Assembly (NCBI RefSeq): GCF_001699815.1
Contig: NZ_MCGB01000074.1
Location: 1-64,000, forward strand
From: Ralstonia pickettii
Lineage (GTDB): Bacteria > Pseudomonadota > Gammaproteobacteria > Burkholderiales > Burkholderiaceae
Length of the DNA stretch: 64,000 bases
Direction of reading: 5' to 3'
Below are positions 9,820 to 19,255 of this stretch, piece by piece. A program made the translations under genes and the position numbers. The notes beneath the pieces are model-generated. The model searched no databases, was not told where the DNA came from, and worked only from the letters and a program-made list of their open reading frames with translations. The first letter of the stretch is position 1. Each line of letters opens with the position of its first letter.

Positions 9820-10629
9820 TCAGGCGGCCAAGCTATGGGGATGCGCGTCGAGCGCGGGTTCAGATGCGGCCGCCGATGCCCGCACGGCCAACGCGTCGCC
9901 GATCATCAGCAGGCTCGGATGCTCGGCGTTGATCCACTCCGCGGCGGCGCCATTGGCCATCTGCTGCAGCGTGAAGCACGCCGAGCGCTGCTCGGGCGTG
10001 GTGGCAGCCTCGACCACCCAAGCGGGGGTGGACGGCGCGCGGCCACGTGCGATCAGGTCTGCTGCGATGGAGGCGGCCTGATCACGGCCCATGTAGTAGA
10101 CGAGCGAATCGGCCTGCGCTACGGGTTCCGGCACGGCGCCTTCGGGTTGCGGCGTGTCCGGGTCGGTCGCCTTGGCTTGCGTAACAAACGCGACGCTGCG
10201 GGCAACGCCGCGCTTGGTCAAGGGTTGACGAATGGCGGACGCGGCTGCCAGCGCCGCCGTAATGCCCGGGACGACTTCGTAGTCGATGCCGGCCTGCTCG
10301 AGCGCCTGCAGTTCCTCGTCGGCACGGCCGAACAGCATCGGATCGCCCCCCTTCAGGCGCACGACGCGCTGATATTTGGTGGCCAGATCGACGAGTTGGC
10401 GATTGATGAAGCGCTGCGCGGTCGAACGCTTGCCGCAGCGCTTGCCGACCGCAATCAACACGGCCTGCGGGCAGTACTGGAAGACCTCCGGCGAGACCAG
10501 TGCGTCATGCAGCACGACCTCGGCTTCGCCCAACAATCGTGCACCGCGCACCGTGATGAGGTCCGCGGCGCCGGGGCCCGCACCAATCAGGCTCACGTGG
10601 CCAAGTGTTTTGGGGGTCTTCGCTTCCAT
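9820..10629 (-). CDS. cobA: Uroporphyrinogen-III C-methyltransferase (SUMT)
   Basis: Adds two methyl groups from S-adenosylmethionine to uroporphyrinogen III, giving precorrin-2 for siroheme, the cofactor of the sulfite reductase encoded upstream. The 269-aa form carries the SUMT signatures VSLIGAGPGAADLITVRG, VVRLKGGDPMLFGR and VVPGITAALAA. It is a stand-alone SUMT without the CysG N-terminal dehydrogenase/ferrochelatase domain. The start MEAKTPKT at 10627-10629 is preferred; a 19-codon longer start at 10686 is possible. It is the last gene of the sulfate-assimilation operon. Confidence 0.93.
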   Translation of the reverse strand: MEAKTPKTLGHVSLIGAGPGAADLITVRGARLLGEAEVVLHDALVSPEVFQYCPQAVLIAVGKRCGKRSTAQRFINRQLVDLATKYQRVVRLKGGDPMLFGRADEELQALEQAGIDYEVVPGITAALAAASAIRQPLTKRGVARSVAFVTQAKATDPDTPQPEGAVPEPVAQADSLVYYMGRDQAASIAADLIARGRAPSTPAWVVEAATTPEQRSACFTLQQMANGAAAEWINAEHPSLLMIGDALAVRASAAASEPALDAHPHSLAA

Positions 10630-10685
10630 TGCCTGGATTCCTTTGCTTTTTCCTGCGGCGCGCAACTTAGCACGCGCCATCCACA

Positions 10686-12017
10686 TTAGGAAAATGCACG
10701 GATCATGCCAGCCGCCACCGTATGGTGCGTGGCTTCGTCCACCAGGATGAATGCGCCGGTGGCCGGGTTGTCGCCATATGCGTCGCAGACGATCGGCTTC
10801 TGCAGGCTGATGTTGACCGTACCGATATCGTTGAGCGCGATCTGCTTGCGGCCGGTCTCGTGCGACAGCGTATGCACGTCCAGCACGCGCTCCACATCCG
10901 ACACGCGTGCGAACACGGTGGCGGTCGTGTGCTTGAGCACGTACTTGCGGGCCGGATTCAGCTCATGCTCGTCGAACCAGCACAGGTCGGCATGCAGCTT
11001 CTTGGCGGCATTGGCTGCCGTGGTCGGGGCAGCGACGATCGTGTCGCCGCGGGAGATGTCCACGTCGTCGGCCAGGCGCACGGTAATGGTCTCGCCGGGG
11101 CCGGCGGAATCAGCTGCGCCATTGGGCGTCAGCACTTCGGCCACCGTGGTTTCGCGGTTGGCGGGCAGCACGCGCACGGCTTGGCCGACGCGCACGGTGC
11201 CGGCTTCCACACGGCCCATGTAGCCGCGGAAATCATCGGCCTGCGAGCCGTCCTGGCGCGCCACCAGCTGCACCGGGAAGCGCAGCGCATCGTCGCCCGC
11301 CGGGGCGGTCTCTTCCACCTTCAAGTCTTCCAGCAGCGCCAGCAGCGGCTCGCCCTGGTACCACGGCATGGCTTCGGACGCATGAACGATATTGTCGCCG
11401 CGCAGCGCAGACACCGGCACGTAGCGCACGTCGCGCAAGCCGAGTTGTGCGGCCAGTGCATCGTAGGCGGTACGGATTTCGTTGAAGCGCGCTTCGCTGT
11501 AGTCGACCAGGTCCATCTTGTTGATGGCCACGATCACGTGCTGCAGTTCCAGCAGTTTCACGATGGCAGAATGGCGCTTGGTCTGAGCCAGCAACTCCGT
11601 CTTGCCGTCAACGGTCGTCACACGCGTGGCATCGATCAGGATGATGGCGGCGTGCGCGGTCGAGGCGCCGGTCACCATGTTGCGCGTGTACTGCTCGTGG
11701 CCCGGCGTATCCGCAATGATGAACTTGCGGCGCGCGGTCGAGAAATAGCGGTACGCCACGTCAATCGTGATGCCCTGCTCGCGCTCGGCTTCCAGGCCGT
11801 CGGTCAGCAGCGAGAAGTCGATCTGCTCGCCGGCAGTGCGTTTGTTCTTGGCGTTGGCCAGCGCTTGCAACTGGTCGGTCAGCACGGCCTTGCTGTCGTA
11901 CAGCAAGCGGCCAATCAGCGTGCTCTTGCCGTCGTCAACGGAACCGGCGGTGATGAAGCGCAGCAGGCCTTGGTGCGATGCAGGATGCGTCGCTGGGTGC
12001 GTCGAATTCGTCGTCAT
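10686..12017 (-). CDS. cysN: Sulfate adenylyltransferase subunit 1 (GTPase)
   Basis: GTP-driven regulatory subunit of ATP sulfurylase, working with CysD to make adenosine 5'-phosphosulfate. The 443-aa protein has GTPase motifs GSVDDGKSTL (G1), DTPGHEQY (G3) and NKMD (G4), followed by EF-Tu-like beta-barrel domains. There is no APS-kinase (CysC) extension, in agreement with direct APS reduction by the nearby cysH. ATG at 12015-12017 lies 2 bp past the cysD stop. Confidence 0.96.
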   Translation of the reverse strand: MTTNSTHPATHPASHQGLLRFITAGSVDDGKSTLIGRLLYDSKAVLTDQLQALANAKNKRTAGEQIDFSLLTDGLEAEREQGITIDVAYRYFSTARRKFIIADTPGHEQYTRNMVTGASTAHAAIILIDATRVTTVDGKTELLAQTKRHSAIVKLLELQHVIVAINKMDLVDYSEARFNEIRTAYDALAAQLGLRDVRYVPVSALRGDNIVHASEAMPWYQGEPLLALLEDLKVEETAPAGDDALRFPVQLVARQDGSQADDFRGYMGRVEAGTVRVGQAVRVLPANRETTVAEVLTPNGAADSAGPGETITVRLADDVDISRGDTIVAAPTTAANAAKKLHADLCWFDEHELNPARKYVLKHTTATVFARVSDVERVLDVHTLSHETGRKQIALNDIGTVNISLQKPIVCDAYGDNPATGAFILVDEATHHTVAAGMIRAFS

Positions 12018-12019
12018 GA

Positions 12020-12961
12020 TCAGAAATACCCTTCCTTCTTGCGCTTTTCCATCGAGGCTTCGCTCGTCTGGTCGTCCATGCGCGTGGCGCCGCGTTCGGT
12101 GATTTCGGTCACGGCCGTCTCGGCGATGATCTCGGCCGGCGTGGCGGCGGTGCTCGCCACCGGGCATGTGCAGCTGATGTCGCCCACGGTGCGGAAGCGC
12201 ACCGACAGGACTTCGCTCACGTCGCCGTCGGCCTTGGGCGTGATCGACGTGACGGGCACCAGCAGGCCGTTCTTGCGCACCACTTCACGCTCGTGCGCGT
12301 AGTAGATCGGCGGCAGGGCGAGGTTCTCGCGGGCGATGTACTGCCACACGTCGAGTTCCGTCCAGTTGGAGATCGGGAACACGCGCATCTGCTCGCCCTG
12401 CGCCATGCGTGCGTTGTACAAGCTCCAGAGTTCCGGGCGCTGGGCCTTCGGATCCCACTGGCCGAACTCGTCGCGGAACGAGAAGATGCGCTCCTTCGCA
12501 CGGGCCTTTTCTTCGTCGCGGCGGGCACCGCCCATCAGGGCGTCGAAGCCGTGCGATTCGATCGTCTCCAGCAGCGTGACGGCCTGTGCGGCGTTGCGCG
12601 AATCGGTCTCTTTACGCAGGCGCACGGTGCCGCGCTTGATGGAATCCTCCACATGGCCCACCACCAGGCGAGCACCCAGCTTGGCGACCTGCTCGTCGCG
12701 GAAGGTGATCACCTCGGGGTAGTTGTGACCCGTGTCGATGTGCACCAGCGGGAACGGCAGCTCGATCTTGCGCTCGCCCAGGCGGAAGGCCTTGAGCGCC
12801 AGATGCAGCATGACGATCGAATCCTTGCCGCCCGAGAACAGCAGCGCCGGGTTGCGGCACTCGGCCACCACCTCGCGGATGATGTAGATCGACTCGGCTT
12901 CCAGCCAGTCGAGGTGCTCGTTCTGCACAGGCGTCAATGCCGTGCCGGGGATTTCGCTCAT
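12020..12961 (-). CDS. cysD: Sulfate adenylyltransferase subunit 2
   Basis: Catalytic subunit of ATP sulfurylase. The 313-aa protein shows the PP-loop SGGKDS (around residue 44) and the C-terminal RGATRMDDQ...MEKRKKEGYF tail typical of CysD. Two starts are possible: MGVMSEIP (12970) and MSEIP (12959-12961). The second is chosen because the AAGGAA motif is too close to the first. It lies between cysH and cysN in the operon. Confidence 0.96.
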   Translation of the reverse strand: MSEIPGTALTPVQNEHLDWLEAESIYIIREVVAECRNPALLFSGGKDSIVMLHLALKAFRLGERKIELPFPLVHIDTGHNYPEVITFRDEQVAKLGARLVVGHVEDSIKRGTVRLRKETDSRNAAQAVTLLETIESHGFDALMGGARRDEEKARAKERIFSFRDEFGQWDPKAQRPELWSLYNARMAQGEQMRVFPISNWTELDVWQYIARENLALPPIYYAHEREVVRKNGLLVPVTSITPKADGDVSEVLSVRFRTVGDISCTCPVASTAATPAEIIAETAVTEITERGATRMDDQTSEASMEKRKKEGYF

Positions 12962-12980
12962 GACTCCCATGTTCCTTTCC

Positions 12981-13784
12981 TTAGCTCTTTTGCGACAGAT
13001 TCGTCGCATGCAGACCGCATTCCTTGCTGTCGCGCGATTCCCACCACCAGCGGCCGGCGCGCACATCCTCACCAGCGCGCACCGCACGCGTGCAAGGCTC
13101 GCAGCCAATGCTGGGATAGCCCTTGTCGTGCAGCGCGTTGGTGGGCACGTTGTGCTGCTCGAGGTAGGCCCAGACTTCAGGCTCGGACCAGTCGAACAGC
13201 GGGTTGTACTTGGCGATGCCGCGGGCGTCGTCGTCTTCAGCAAACGGCAGGTCGGCACGGGTGACGGCCTGCTCGCGTCGCTGGCCCGTCAGCCATGCGT
13301 CGGCATCTTTGAGCGCGCGATTCAGCGGCACCACCTTGCGGATGTTGCAGCAGGCCTTGCGCAGTTCGATGCTGTCGTAGAAGGCGTTCAGGCCGTGGTC
13401 ACGGACGTAGGCTTCCACTGCGCGGGCATCCGGTGCGTATTGCTCGATCACATAACCGTAGTGCTCGCGGATGCGCTCGAGCATCGCCAGCGTTTCGGCG
13501 TGCAGACGGCCGGTCTGCAGCGTGAAGATCGGCAGGTGCGCCCGCACGGCCTGGGGGCTGCGCAGGATCGCATCGGTCACGACCATGTCTTCGGCTGCCA
13601 GGCTGGTGGCGAACTTTGCCACGCCGTGCCTGGCGGCAATCTCGGCCAGGCGCTCGAACAGCGCGGCTTCCTTCGCAGCGAGGGCTTCAGCCGTGCCGGT
13701 GTAGACCGGACGCGTCCACAGCACCGGGCGCCCGATAGCGGACACCGGCACCTCGGACAGGGCAGCCTCTTGGAACTCGCTCAT
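12981..13784 (-). CDS. cysH: Adenylyl-sulfate (APS) reductase, thioredoxin-dependent
   Basis: Reduces activated sulfate to sulfite. The 267-aa protein has cysteine pairs CC at 145-146 and CEPC at 228-231, which bind a [4Fe-4S] cluster and mark the APS-using (rather than PAPS-using) class. The catalytic ECGLH motif is near residue 256. This matches the absence of a CysC kinase in the operon. The start overlaps the DUF934 stop by 4 bp. Confidence 0.95.
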   Translation of the reverse strand: MSEFQEAALSEVPVSAIGRPVLWTRPVYTGTAEALAAKEAALFERLAEIAARHGVAKFATSLAAEDMVVTDAILRSPQAVRAHLPIFTLQTGRLHAETLAMLERIREHYGYVIEQYAPDARAVEAYVRDHGLNAFYDSIELRKACCNIRKVVPLNRALKDADAWLTGQRREQAVTRADLPFAEDDDARGIAKYNPLFDWSEPEVWAYLEQHNVPTNALHDKGYPSIGCEPCTRAVRAGEDVRAGRWWWESRDSKECGLHATNLSQKS

Positions 13785-14329
13785 ACTGCGCTCGCCTCGG
13801 TAGCACGCTCGCGGCGGAACAACGGACGCGGCTCGTCGACGGCGCCTTGGTAGCGCACGCTGATCTCGCCGAAGCCGTTCAGTGCATCGTCGATGTTCTT
13901 GTCTGCGCGCACGGCGTAAGCGTCGAAACCGCAACGGCGCATGAAGTCCAGTTGATCGCGCAGCACGTCGCCGATGGCACGCAACTCACGCGTGAAGCCC
14001 AGGCGCTGGCGCAGCAGGAACGCGGTGCTGTAGCCACGGCCATCACGGAAGACCGGGAAATCCACCGCCACCAGCGACAAGCTGGGCAGGTCTGCCTCCA
14101 GCGCGAACGGCTCGTCGTCCGGAGCGAGCCAGACGGCCAGTGTGCCGGCGCGGGCGCGGGCGAGCAGTGCGTCGCGGTGGGCTTCCCAATAGGGCAGCGG
14201 CACGATGGCGTGCGCGGCGGCGTCCACATCGGCTTGCGTCAGCTCACCACCTTCCGGGGTGCGCAGCACGGTCCATTCGTCAGCCACGATTTGCGGGGCA
14301 CCGTTTTGCAGCTTGATGATCTTGCTCAT
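13781..14329 (-). CDS. DUF934 protein of the sulfite reductase operon
   Basis: A 182-aa DUF934 family protein. Members sit next to cysI in many beta- and alpha-proteobacteria and are sometimes labelled oxidoreductase, but no cofactor motif is visible here. Conserved-looking stretches are the GRGYSTAFLLRQRLGF region (about 95-112) and the DVLRDQLDFMRRCGFDAY region (about 118-140). Its place between cysI and cysH, with a 4-bp overlap to cysH, argues for a part in sulfite reduction, perhaps in electron delivery, since no cysJ is present. That role is inference. Confidence 0.88.
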   Translation of the reverse strand: MSKIIKLQNGAPQIVADEWTVLRTPEGGELTQADVDAAAHAIVPLPYWEAHRDALLARARAGTLAVWLAPDDEPFALEADLPSLSLVAVDFPVFRDGRGYSTAFLLRQRLGFTRELRAIGDVLRDQLDFMRRCGFDAYAVRADKNIDDALNGFGEISVRYQGAVDEPRPLFRRERATEASAV

Positions 14330-14347
14330 GTTCGTTTCCCTCGGCTT

Positions 14348-16009
14348 TCAGGCTTCTGCACGGGCGTAGACGCGTTCCTTGAACGGGGCCATGCCGATGC
14401 GGTGATAGGTGTCGATGAAGCGTTCGTCTTCCGTGCGGTTGGCGACGAAGGTATCGATGATGCGCTCGATCACGTCGGGCATTTCTTCGGCCTTGAACGA
14501 CGGGCCGATGATCTTGCCGATCGCCGAGTCGTTGCCCTGTGCGCCGCCCAGCGACACCTGGTACCACTCTTCTTCGTGCTTATCGACACCCAGGATGCCG
14601 ATGTTGCCGACGTGGTGGTGACCGCACGAGTTGATGCAACCCGAGATGTTGAGCGACAGCTCGCCCAGGTCGTGCACGTAATCGAGATCGTCGAAGCGCG
14701 CCTGAATCGCCTGCGCGATGGGGATCGACTTGGCGTTGGCCAGCGAGCAGAAGTCACCGCCCGGGCACGCAATGATGTCGGTCAGCAGGCCGATGTTGGC
14801 GGTGGCCATGCCGTGCTCCTTTGCCAGCTGCCACAGCTCCAGCAAGTCGTGCTTCTTCACGTCCGGCAGGATCAGGTTTTGCTCGTGCGCGACACGCACC
14901 TCGCCAAAACCGAACCGCTCGGACCAATCCGCCACCAGCGCCATCTGCTCGGCCGTGGCGTCGCCCGGGGGCAGCGCCGCGCCCGGCTTGAGCGAGAGCG
15001 TGACAGCGGCATAGCCCGGCACACGGTGCGGATGCACGTTGCGGCTCACCCAGCGGGCGAACGCCTTGTTCTCCAGTAGCGCCTTTTCATAGGCAGCGTC
15101 GGTGTCGGCCAGCTTTTCATACGCGGGCGGCGCGAAGAACTGCGCCACGCGGTCGAACTCGGCCTGCGTGATGGTCGACGGGCCGTCCTTGATGTGCTGC
15201 CACTCTTCTTCCACCTGGCGCGCAAATTCCTCAGCGCCGATGGCCTTCACGAGAATCTTGATACGCGCCTTGTACTTGTTGTCGCGGCGGCCGTAGCGGT
15301 TGTACACGCGCACGGCGGCCTCGATGTACGACAGCATGTGCTGCCACGGCAGGTCTTCCTTGATGATTGCGCCCAGGATCGGCGTGCGGCCCATGCCGCC
15401 GCCGGCCAGGATGCGCAGCAGCGTCTGCCCGTCCTTCTCATAGGCGTAGACGCCGATGTCATGCAGTTGCGTCACGGCGCGGTCGTCTCGCGAGGCCGAC
15501 ACGGCAATCTTGAACTTGCGCGGCAGGAACGCGAACTCGGGGATGAACGTCGACCATTGGCGCAGGATTTCCGCCAGCGGGCGCGCGTCGATCACCTCGT
15601 CCGGTGCCACGCCGGCAAACTGGTCGGTCGTGATGTTGCGGATGCAGTTGCCCGAGGTCTGGATGGCGTGCATTTCCACCGAGGCCAGCTTGGCCAGGAT
15701 GTCGGGCACCTGCTCCAGCTCGATCCAGTTGTACTGGATGTTCTGGCGCGTGCTGAAGTGGCCGTAGCCGCGGTCGTGCTCGGCGGCGATGTGGCTGAGC
15801 ATGCGCAGTTGCTTGGCGCGCAGGTGGCCATACGGAATCGCCACGCGCAGCATGTAGGCGTGGCGCTGGTAGTACAGACCATTCTGCAGGCGCAGCGGCA
15901 GAAACTCTTCTTCCGTCAGTTCGCCCGAAATGCGGCGGCGCACCTGGTCGCGGAACTGCGCGACGCGGTCGGCGACGAGGCGGTGATCGTAAGCGTCGTA
16001 TTGGTACAT
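14348..16009 (-). CDS. cysI: Sulfite reductase hemoprotein (nitrite/sulfite reductase)
   Basis: Siroheme/[4Fe-4S] enzyme reducing sulfite to sulfide. The 553-aa product has two ferredoxin-like halves and cluster-ligand cysteines at 415 and 421 (CPGGDFC) and 458 and 462 (CINSC), plus the siroheme-binding basic patch HFSTRQNIQ near residue 90. Start MYQYDAYDHR at 16007-16009. It is the first gene of the operon cysI-DUF934-cysH-cysD-cysN-cobA. No flavoprotein CysJ is encoded nearby, so the electron donor is probably ferredoxin or another protein. Confidence 0.95.
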   Translation of the reverse strand: MYQYDAYDHRLVADRVAQFRDQVRRRISGELTEEEFLPLRLQNGLYYQRHAYMLRVAIPYGHLRAKQLRMLSHIAAEHDRGYGHFSTRQNIQYNWIELEQVPDILAKLASVEMHAIQTSGNCIRNITTDQFAGVAPDEVIDARPLAEILRQWSTFIPEFAFLPRKFKIAVSASRDDRAVTQLHDIGVYAYEKDGQTLLRILAGGGMGRTPILGAIIKEDLPWQHMLSYIEAAVRVYNRYGRRDNKYKARIKILVKAIGAEEFARQVEEEWQHIKDGPSTITQAEFDRVAQFFAPPAYEKLADTDAAYEKALLENKAFARWVSRNVHPHRVPGYAAVTLSLKPGAALPPGDATAEQMALVADWSERFGFGEVRVAHEQNLILPDVKKHDLLELWQLAKEHGMATANIGLLTDIIACPGGDFCSLANAKSIPIAQAIQARFDDLDYVHDLGELSLNISGCINSCGHHHVGNIGILGVDKHEEEWYQVSLGGAQGNDSAIGKIIGPSFKAEEMPDVIERIIDTFVANRTEDERFIDTYHRIGMAPFKERVYARAEA

Positions 16010-16134
16010 GACTGTTCGGTCCAATCCGGCTGGGCCGGCGTGCGATTCAATTGGGGGAATGCGTTTCGTTATGGCGCTGCCGCCGATTCAACGACAGCAG
16101 CCACAGTCAAGCAGGGCCGGCATGAAGTCATGCA

Positions 16135-16908
16135 TCACGACACCAGCTTGATGGCCGTGATCGTCAGCGTGGCGGCAAGCGCGCCGCGCACCAGACGTTC
16201 CGGCAGATTCTTGGACAGGCGCGCGCCCAGCCAGATACCCGGGATGGAGCCCACCAGCAGCGACACCAGCAGGTTCCAGTCGATCGTGCCCAGGTACATG
16301 TGGCCCAGGCCCGCCACGGCGGTCAGCGGCACGGCATAGGCGATGTCGGTGCCGGCCACTTCGGCGCTCTTCAATTCGGGATACAGGATGAGGATGAGCG
16401 TCGCGCCCACAGCACCCGCGCCGATGGACGACACCGTCACCAGCACGCCCAGCACCACGCCGACGATCACCGTGGCCACGGCCAGCGTGATGCCTTGCAA
16501 GCGATAGCGCGGGTTGCGGGCCAGCCAGCCCAGCACGCGCTGGCGGAACAGCAGCGAAATCACCGTCAGGATGACGGACACGCCAATCGTCACGCGGATA
16601 AGGTGCATCCACTCGGCATCGAGATTGCCCATGCGCTTGAGTACCAGCACCGTCACCAGCGCGGCGGGCAGGCTGCCCAGGCAGAGCAGCTTAACGATGT
16701 CCCAGCGGATATGACCGTGGCTGCGGTGTGCGATCGTGCCGACACCCTTGGTCAGCGAGGCGAAGGCCAGGTCGGTGCCCACAGCGGTCGCCGGCGAAAA
16801 GCCGAACATCAACGTCAACAGCGGCGTCATCAGCGAGCCGCCGCCAACGCCCGTCAGGCCGACCAACAGGCCGACCAGCAGACCGGAAATCGTATAGGCA
16901 AGCGTCAT
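16135..16908 (-). CDS. TauE/SafE family membrane protein, probable sulfite/sulfur-anion exporter
   Basis: A 257-aa hydrophobic protein with about eight membrane segments and the family motif GLTGVGGGSLMTPLL near residue 18, repeated weakly in the second half (SSIGAGAVGA). TauE/SafE proteins export sulfite or organosulfonates. Its location immediately upstream of cysI and divergent from cysB suggests relief of sulfite stress, but the substrate is inferred. ATG at 16906-16908 gives MTLAYTISGLL; the open frame further upstream crosses the promoter region. Confidence 0.87.
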   Translation of the reverse strand: MTLAYTISGLLVGLLVGLTGVGGGSLMTPLLTLMFGFSPATAVGTDLAFASLTKGVGTIAHRSHGHIRWDIVKLLCLGSLPAALVTVLVLKRMGNLDAEWMHLIRVTIGVSVILTVISLLFRQRVLGWLARNPRYRLQGITLAVATVIVGVVLGVLVTVSSIGAGAVGATLILILYPELKSAEVAGTDIAYAVPLTAVAGLGHMYLGTIDWNLLVSLLVGSIPGIWLGARLSKNLPERLVRGALAATLTITAIKLVS

Positions 16909-16989
16909 GGCGCAGGGACAGTGAGGGCGTGTTATCACGAAGTTCGAGCATCGTAATGAACTGGCCTCATATCCCAAACCAATAAAAAA

Positions 16990-17018
16990 TTGTTTGTTTA
17001 TATGGCGTCGGTTATAAG
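16990..17018 (+). promoter_or_regulatory. Candidate cysB promoter
   Basis: TTGTTT at 16990-16995 and TATAAG at 17013-17018, 17 bp apart, fit a sigma-70 promoter. The predicted start of transcription is about 37 bp ahead of the cysB ATG. The shared 153-bp AT-rich intergenic region also has to serve the divergent tauE-like gene. Confidence 0.45.
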
Positions 17019-17061
17019 TAGCGTTCAGTTCGCACCCGTTCTTCTTATTGACCGCGCAGCC

Positions 17062-18003
17062 ATGAACCTCCACCAATTCCGCTTCGTGCGCGAAGCCGTG
17101 CGGCAGAAATTCAACCTGACAGAGGCCGCAAAAGCGCTCTATACATCACAGCCAGGTGTCTCCAAGGCCATCATCGAGCTGGAAGAGGAACTGGGTGTCG
17201 ATATCTTCACCCGTCACGGCAAGCGCATCCGGGGCCTCACGGAACCGGGCCGGCGCATCCTGGCTTCAGTCGAGCGCGTGCTGGAAGAGGTGGAAACCCT
17301 CAAGCGCGTGGGCAAGGACTACGCCGCGCAGGACCAGGGCAACTTCACCATCGCCACCACGCACACGCAGGCGCGCTATGCGTTGCCCAAGGCGATTGCC
17401 GAATTCACGCGCAGGTACCCCAAGGTGCGCCTTTCCATTCAGCAGGGCACGCCCGCGCAGATTGCGGAGATGGTGCTGCACGACCAGGCCGACCTTGCCA
17501 TCGCCACCGAAGGCATGTCGCATGTGAAGGATCTGATCTCGATCCCGGGCTACCAGTGGCAGCATGTGGTGGTGACGCCGCCTGACCACCCGCTTCTGTC
17601 GCGCCAGCACCTGACGCTGGACGACCTGAAGGGTTACCCGATCATCACGTACGACCACCACTTTGCCGGCCGGCCCAAGATCGACCACGCGTTCGAGCTG
17701 CGCCAGATCAAGCCCGACATCGTGCTCGAAGCCATCGACGCCGACGTCATCAAGACGTACGTGGAAGTGGGCCTGGGCGTGGGCATCGTGGCCGGCGTCG
17801 CGTTTGATGCCGAGCGCGACCGCAACCTGCGCGCCATTCCGGCCGGACACCTCTTCGGCACCAACGTCACGCACCTGGGCGTCAAACAAGGGGCGTACCT
17901 GCGCGGCTTCGTCTACACCTTCATCGAACTGTTTGCGCCGACGCTCACGCGCAAGCTGGTCGAACAACTCATGTCCGGCGATCACGAAGCGTACGAGCTT
18001 TGA
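17062..18003 (+). CDS. cysB: CysB-type LysR regulator of sulfur assimilation
   Basis: Activator of sulfate-assimilation genes, with N-acetylserine or O-acetylserine as co-inducer in enterics. The 313-aa protein begins MNLHQFRFVREAVRQKFNLT and has the CysB/Cbl hallmarks: HTH TEAAKALYTSQPGVSKAI, then TTHTQARYALP near residue 100 and a C-terminal ELFAPTLTRKLVEQ. ATG 17062 is chosen over an upstream in-frame ATG in the promoter region. It is divergent from the tauE/cysI region it is expected to control. Cbl is the alternative, but the genomic place favours CysB. Confidence 0.92.
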   Translation: MNLHQFRFVREAVRQKFNLTEAAKALYTSQPGVSKAIIELEEELGVDIFTRHGKRIRGLTEPGRRILASVERVLEEVETLKRVGKDYAAQDQGNFTIATTHTQARYALPKAIAEFTRRYPKVRLSIQQGTPAQIAEMVLHDQADLAIATEGMSHVKDLISIPGYQWQHVVVTPPDHPLLSRQHLTLDDLKGYPIITYDHHFAGRPKIDHAFELRQIKPDIVLEAIDADVIKTYVEVGLGVGIVAGVAFDAERDRNLRAIPAGHLFGTNVTHLGVKQGAYLRGFVYTFIELFAPTLTRKLVEQLMSGDHEAYEL

Positions 18004-18044
18004 TCCGCCGGCAATCTGCAACACTCGAACCTCCCGGAGATTTC

Positions 18045-19214
18045 ATGACGACCCGACGTCGCCTGCTGTGCGGCATGGCGCTCTTTGCCAGCGCTGCTGC
18101 ACTTGCCCTGCCTGCCCAAGCCGACATCCGCGTGGGCGTGGTGCTGTCCACCACCGGCCCCGCCGCGGCCATCGGCATTCCCAGCAAGAACACCGTGCAG
18201 ATGTGGCCGGCGACCATCGGCGGCCAGCGCGCGCAGGTCATCGTGCTCGACGACGCCTCCGACCCGTCGATGGCGGTGCGGGACGTGCGCAAACTGATCG
18301 CCGAAGACAAGGTAGACGTGATCGTCGGGCCGACGATCGTGCCGACGGCGCTGGCTTCGCTCGATGCAGTGGCCGAAGGGCAAACGCCAATGATCACGCT
18401 GGCAGCATCTGCCTCCATCGTCGAGCCGCAGGACGCCAAGCGCCGCTGGGCCTTCAAGATGCCGCAGAACGATTCGCAGATGGCCACGCTCGTCACCCAG
18501 CACATGGCAGACAACGGCGTGCACACCGTCGGCTTCATCGGCTTTACCGATGCGTATGGCGAGAGCTGGTGGCGTGAATTCTCGAAGCTGGCCGACGTGC
18601 GCAAGTTGCGCGTGGTGGCCAACGAGCGCTTTGCGCGCACGGATACCAGCGTGACCGGTCAGATTCTCAAGCTGATGGCCGCCAAGCCCGACGCCATCCT
18701 GATTGCCGGGGCCGGCACCCCGGCCGCCCTGCCCCAGCGCACGCTGGTCGAGCGCGGCTACAAGGGCCGCATCTACCAGACGCATGGCATCGCCAGTACG
18801 GAGTTCCTGAAGGTGGGCGGCAAGGATGTGGAAAGCACGCTCTTCCCGACCGGCCCCGTGGTGGTCGCGCGCGAACTCCCGGCCGGCCATCCGGTGCGCA
18901 AGGTGGCTGTGGAATTTGCTGATCGCTATGAAGCCAAGTATGGCCCCAACACCGTCACGCAGTTCGCGGGCGACGCATGGGGCGCTTGGCAGTTGCTCGA
19001 CAATGCCACGGCCCGTGCGCTCAAGACCAGCGCCAAGCCTGGTACACCTGCCTTCCGCGCCGCCCTGCGCGATGCGCTGGAAACCACGCGCGATCTGACT
19101 GTGCCCAACGGCGTGCTGAATCTGAATACCCAGGATCATCAGGGCTTCGATCAACGCTCGCGCGTGATGGGCATCATCAAGAACGGCCGCTTCGCTTACG
19201 CCGGCCCGCGCTAA
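18045..19214 (+). CDS. Orphan LivK-type periplasmic binding protein
   Basis: A 389-aa type-I periplasmic binding protein of the branched-chain amino acid/amide family. A Sec signal peptide (MTTRRR, hydrophobic core, cleavage expected after AQA near residue 26) is followed by DIRVGVVLSTTGPAAAIG. No permease or ATPase gene adjoins it, so it either feeds a transporter encoded elsewhere or acts as a sensor. It starts 42 bp after cysB, with a CGGAG ribosome site. The ligand is unknown. Confidence 0.88.
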   Translation: MTTRRRLLCGMALFASAAALALPAQADIRVGVVLSTTGPAAAIGIPSKNTVQMWPATIGGQRAQVIVLDDASDPSMAVRDVRKLIAEDKVDVIVGPTIVPTALASLDAVAEGQTPMITLAASASIVEPQDAKRRWAFKMPQNDSQMATLVTQHMADNGVHTVGFIGFTDAYGESWWREFSKLADVRKLRVVANERFARTDTSVTGQILKLMAAKPDAILIAGAGTPAALPQRTLVERGYKGRIYQTHGIASTEFLKVGGKDVESTLFPTGPVVVARELPAGHPVRKVAVEFADRYEAKYGPNTVTQFAGDAWGAWQLLDNATARALKTSAKPGTPAFRAALRDALETTRDLTVPNGVLNLNTQDHQGFDQRSRVMGIIKNGRFAYAGPR

Positions 19215-19255
19215 ATCAATATCGATACGCAAGACGTAATACGCAGAGATTCGCC

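Noticed and set aside
10722-12302. Plus-strand frame antisense to cysN
   Set aside because: Shadow of a certain gene; His/Gly/Val-rich composition and no family.
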